A DNA stretch of 6,348 nucleotides. It comes from Desulfatitalea sp. (GTDB lineage Bacteria; Desulfobacterota; Desulfobacteria; Desulfobacterales; Desulfosarcinaceae). The stretch spans positions 1 to 6,348 of the forward strand of contig JAGTVD010000512.1 in the NCBI GenBank assembly GCA_018224505.1, read 5' to 3'. The notes under the pieces are model-generated. The model did no database searches. It saw nothing but the letters and a program-made list of their open reading frames with translations, and was not told where the DNA came from. Made by a program: the position numbers and the translations under genes. Below, one piece after another: positions 4,620 to 6,348 of the stretch (the first letter of the stretch is position 1; each line of letters opens with the position of its first letter).

Positions 4620-6348
4620 GGACCTGGCGCACAGTCCGGGACAATGCGTGGATCGTAATCGGTTTGCGCAGAACGGCGCGAATCCCCAACTCCTTGAACC
4701 GTTCCGTGGAAACCATGTCCGTATAGCCGGAATAGAGGATGATGGGGGTGTCCGGGCGCATGGCGAGGATCTGGCGCGCCAGCGCCTCGCCGTTGATTTT
4801 GGGCATGATCATGTCGGTGATCACCAGATCGAAACGCGCCGGATCTTCGGAAAAGGCCGCCAGGGCTTTTTCCGGTAAAATAAACGCGGACACACGATAT
4901 CCAAGGGATGTCAAGAGCTTGGCCCCAAGCGCCGCCAAGCCCTGCTCATCATCGACCAGCATGATCGATTCATGGCCGTGGTTCAATGGCTGGAGCAGCT
5001 GTTGATCAACGGCGCTCTGGCCATCGATACGGGGCAGATAGACCCGGACGGTGGTGCCTTCGTTCACCCGGCTTTGTACATCGATGATACCCCCATGATT
5101 CTCGACGATGCCACGCACGACGGCCAACCCCAACCCAGTGCCCACCCCCTTGTCCTTGGTGGTGAAATAGGGGTCGAAGATGCGCTCCATGAGGAACTCG
5201 TCGATCCCGTGTCCGGTATCGGTGACACTCAGGCAGACATAGCGGCCCGGCGCCAGGTGAAAGGGTGTCCCCGGGGACTCGGCGGCTGGTCGTGCCGCGA
5301 CATCCAGATCCATCAGTGTCACCTGCAACTGGCCGCCCTGGGCTTGCATGGCGTGGGCGGCGTTGGTGCACAGGTTGATGACAATCTGGTGCATTTGGGT
5401 GGCGTCGGCCACCACCAAGCTCTTTTCGGCCGTGATGTTCAGGTGGAGCACGATGGTGGTGGGCAATGTGGCGCGCAGCAGACGCAGCGCCTCCTTGACC
5501 ACCAAACCGATCCGCAGGGGTTGGCGTTGGCTTTCACTCTGGCGGCTGAATGCCAGTATCTGTCCCACCAGCTCCTTGGCCCGCTGACTGGCCTTGAGCA
5601 CCTGGTCCATGGCAGATTCAACTTCGCGAGGGTCGTCGAGCTGCATGAGCGCCAGCTCGGTGTGCCCCATGATGGCCGCCAGGATGTTATTGAAGTCATG
5701 GGCGATGCCGCCGGCCAGGGTGCCGATGGCCTCCATTTTCTGCGCCTGGCGCAGCTGGCCTTCGAGCACCTGCTTTTCCCAGGCCAGGCGCTGATGGACC
5801 TGGATCTCCCGGCGCAGCTCTTCATTGGCATGGGCCAGCATCTGGGTGCGCTCCGTCACCCGCTTCTCCAGGTCCGCCTTCGCCGCCGAAACCTTCTGGT
5901 GCTCGGCTGCCAGCAGATGCCGCATATAGAAATCACGACGGGTGTAGAATTCAAAGGCATAGCAGACCACCATGCCAATGAAATTGGCGCTGGCGCAGAA
6001 AAAGACATTGCTGATGAGCAGTTCGGCCGGCAGGGCTTCCGCCCAGGTCGCCGCAACAACATAGGACAGCACCAGGAGCCAGCCGCAGACCGTTGCCCAG
6101 ATGAAGCGGGCCCAGATGAAACCATAGGCCAGCATCAAAACCAGCATCAAACCGGCGTAGTAGGTGGATGCTGTCAAACCGCTGCCCACGACGGTCATGT
6201 AGACAATGCCCCATCCACCCGTCAGAATGCCGATGGCGAGACTTGTTTGCATATAGCGGGCGAAATGGCGGGAGTAGGTGAACAGGAACACCAGCAGAAA
6301 AACGGGGCACACCACTGCAAATCGCACCAACCACAGGTGGTGGGTGAG
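4582..6348 (-). CDS. Membrane hybrid sensor histidine kinase with receiver domain, N-terminus beyond the right edge
   Basis: Inner-membrane two-component kinase. Counting the codon at 6328-6330 as residue 1, at least five hydrophobic helices lie at about 4-20, 28-50, 55-75, 78-95 and 106-127, with very short loops and no periplasmic or PAS domain. A coiled coil (about 137-195) leads to HisKA with GGIAHDFNN, phosphorylated His211 (codon 5698-5700). The HATPase shows the N box INLCTNAAHAM (Asn319, Asn323), VTDTGHGI, FDPYFTTK and GVGTGLGLAVV. The C-terminal receiver has VDDE (Asp460, Asp461), phosphoacceptor Asp506 in VITDMIMP, Ser534 in YSGY and Lys556 in RKP, so every key residue is present. 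The frame stays open through TTG (6328-6330) to the edge (LTHHLWL...), so that TTG is probably internal and the true start is outside. There is no output domain after the receiver, so phosphate probably passes to a separate phosphotransfer protein or the receiver modulates the kinase. The stop (TGA, 4584-4582) lies inside the 3' end of the convergent methyltransferase gene. Confidence 0.95.
   Translation of the reverse strand, partial: LTHHLWLVRFAVVCPVFLLVFLFTYSRHFARYMQTSLAIGILTGGWGIVYMTVVGSGLTASTYYAGLMLVLMLAYGFIWARFIWATVCGWLLVLSYVVAATWAEALPAELLISNVFFCASANFIGMVVCYAFEFYTRRDFYMRHLLAAEHQKVSAAKADLEKRVTERTQMLAHANEELRREIQVHQRLAWEKQVLEGQLRQAQKMEAIGTLAGGIAHDFNNILAAIMGHTELALMQLDDPREVESAMDQVLKASQRAKELVGQILAFSRQSESQRQPLRIGLVVKEALRLLRATLPTTIVLHLNITAEKSLVVADATQMHQIVINLCTNAAHAMQAQGGQLQVTLMDLDVAARPAAESPGTPFHLAPGRYVCLSVTDTGHGIDEFLMERIFDPYFTTKDKGVGTGLGLAVVRGIVENHGGIIDVQSRVNEGTTVRVYLPRIDGQSAVDQQLLQPLNHGHESIMLVDDEQGLAALGAKLLTSLGYRVSAFILPEKALAAFSEDPARFDLVITDMIMPKINGEALARQILAMRPDTPIILYSGYTDMVSTERFKELGIRAVLRKPITIHALSRTVRQVLTAQAAGPRQTD

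Noticed and set aside
6328..6330. TTG as the start of the histidine kinase
   Set aside because: The frame stays open to the window edge with membrane-protein-like residues before it, and no ribosome site is seen in the few visible bases, so the gene most likely begins outside.

Overview
This 6.3 kb window is GC-rich bacterial DNA. Gene content and style (a PEP-synthesising dikinase, a PAS-less membrane hybrid histidine kinase, and a cyclic-nucleotide-binding domain fused to a methyltransferase) suggest a proteobacterium or relative, plausibly a Desulfobacterota (deltaproteobacterial) lineage. That assignment is inference: there is no rRNA or marker gene to confirm it. No mobile element, tRNA, rRNA or CRISPR array is visible.

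Layout, left to right. (1) Positions 1-2176, minus strand: the first 725 codons of pyruvate, phosphate dikinase (ppdK). The C-terminal part runs off the left edge. (2) Positions 2177-2489: a 313-bp non-coding stretch holding the ppdK ribosome site, a weak candidate promoter, a 9-bp direct repeat and a perfect 10-bp-stem hairpin. (3) Positions 2490-2897, minus strand: a small exported protein with a signal peptide, a glycine-rich hydrophobic stretch and C-terminal Trp/Gly/Tyr-rich repeats. (4) Positions 2898-3104: a divergent intergenic region. (5) Positions 3105-4619, plus strand: a 504-residue protein joining an N-terminal cyclic-nucleotide-binding domain to a C-terminal SAM-dependent methyltransferase. 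(6) Positions 4582-6348, minus strand: a hybrid sensor histidine kinase with multiple membrane helices, a coiled coil, HisKA, HATPase and a receiver domain, cut by the right edge at its N-terminus. Genes 5 and 6 converge and overlap by 38 bp.

How they may work together. ppdK belongs to central carbon metabolism (pyruvate to PEP) and has no evident link to the rest. The most interesting part is the right half. The methyltransferase has a GYAGD-type central motif reminiscent of PhcB-like enzymes, which make fatty-acid methyl ester signals in Ralstonia, and it carries a built-in cyclic-nucleotide sensor. It lies tail to tail with a membrane kinase whose input domain is almost wholly embedded in the membrane, the kind of architecture suited to a lipophilic ligand. 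A nucleotide-controlled lipid-signal synthase next to its sensor is a testable hypothesis, not something the sequence proves.
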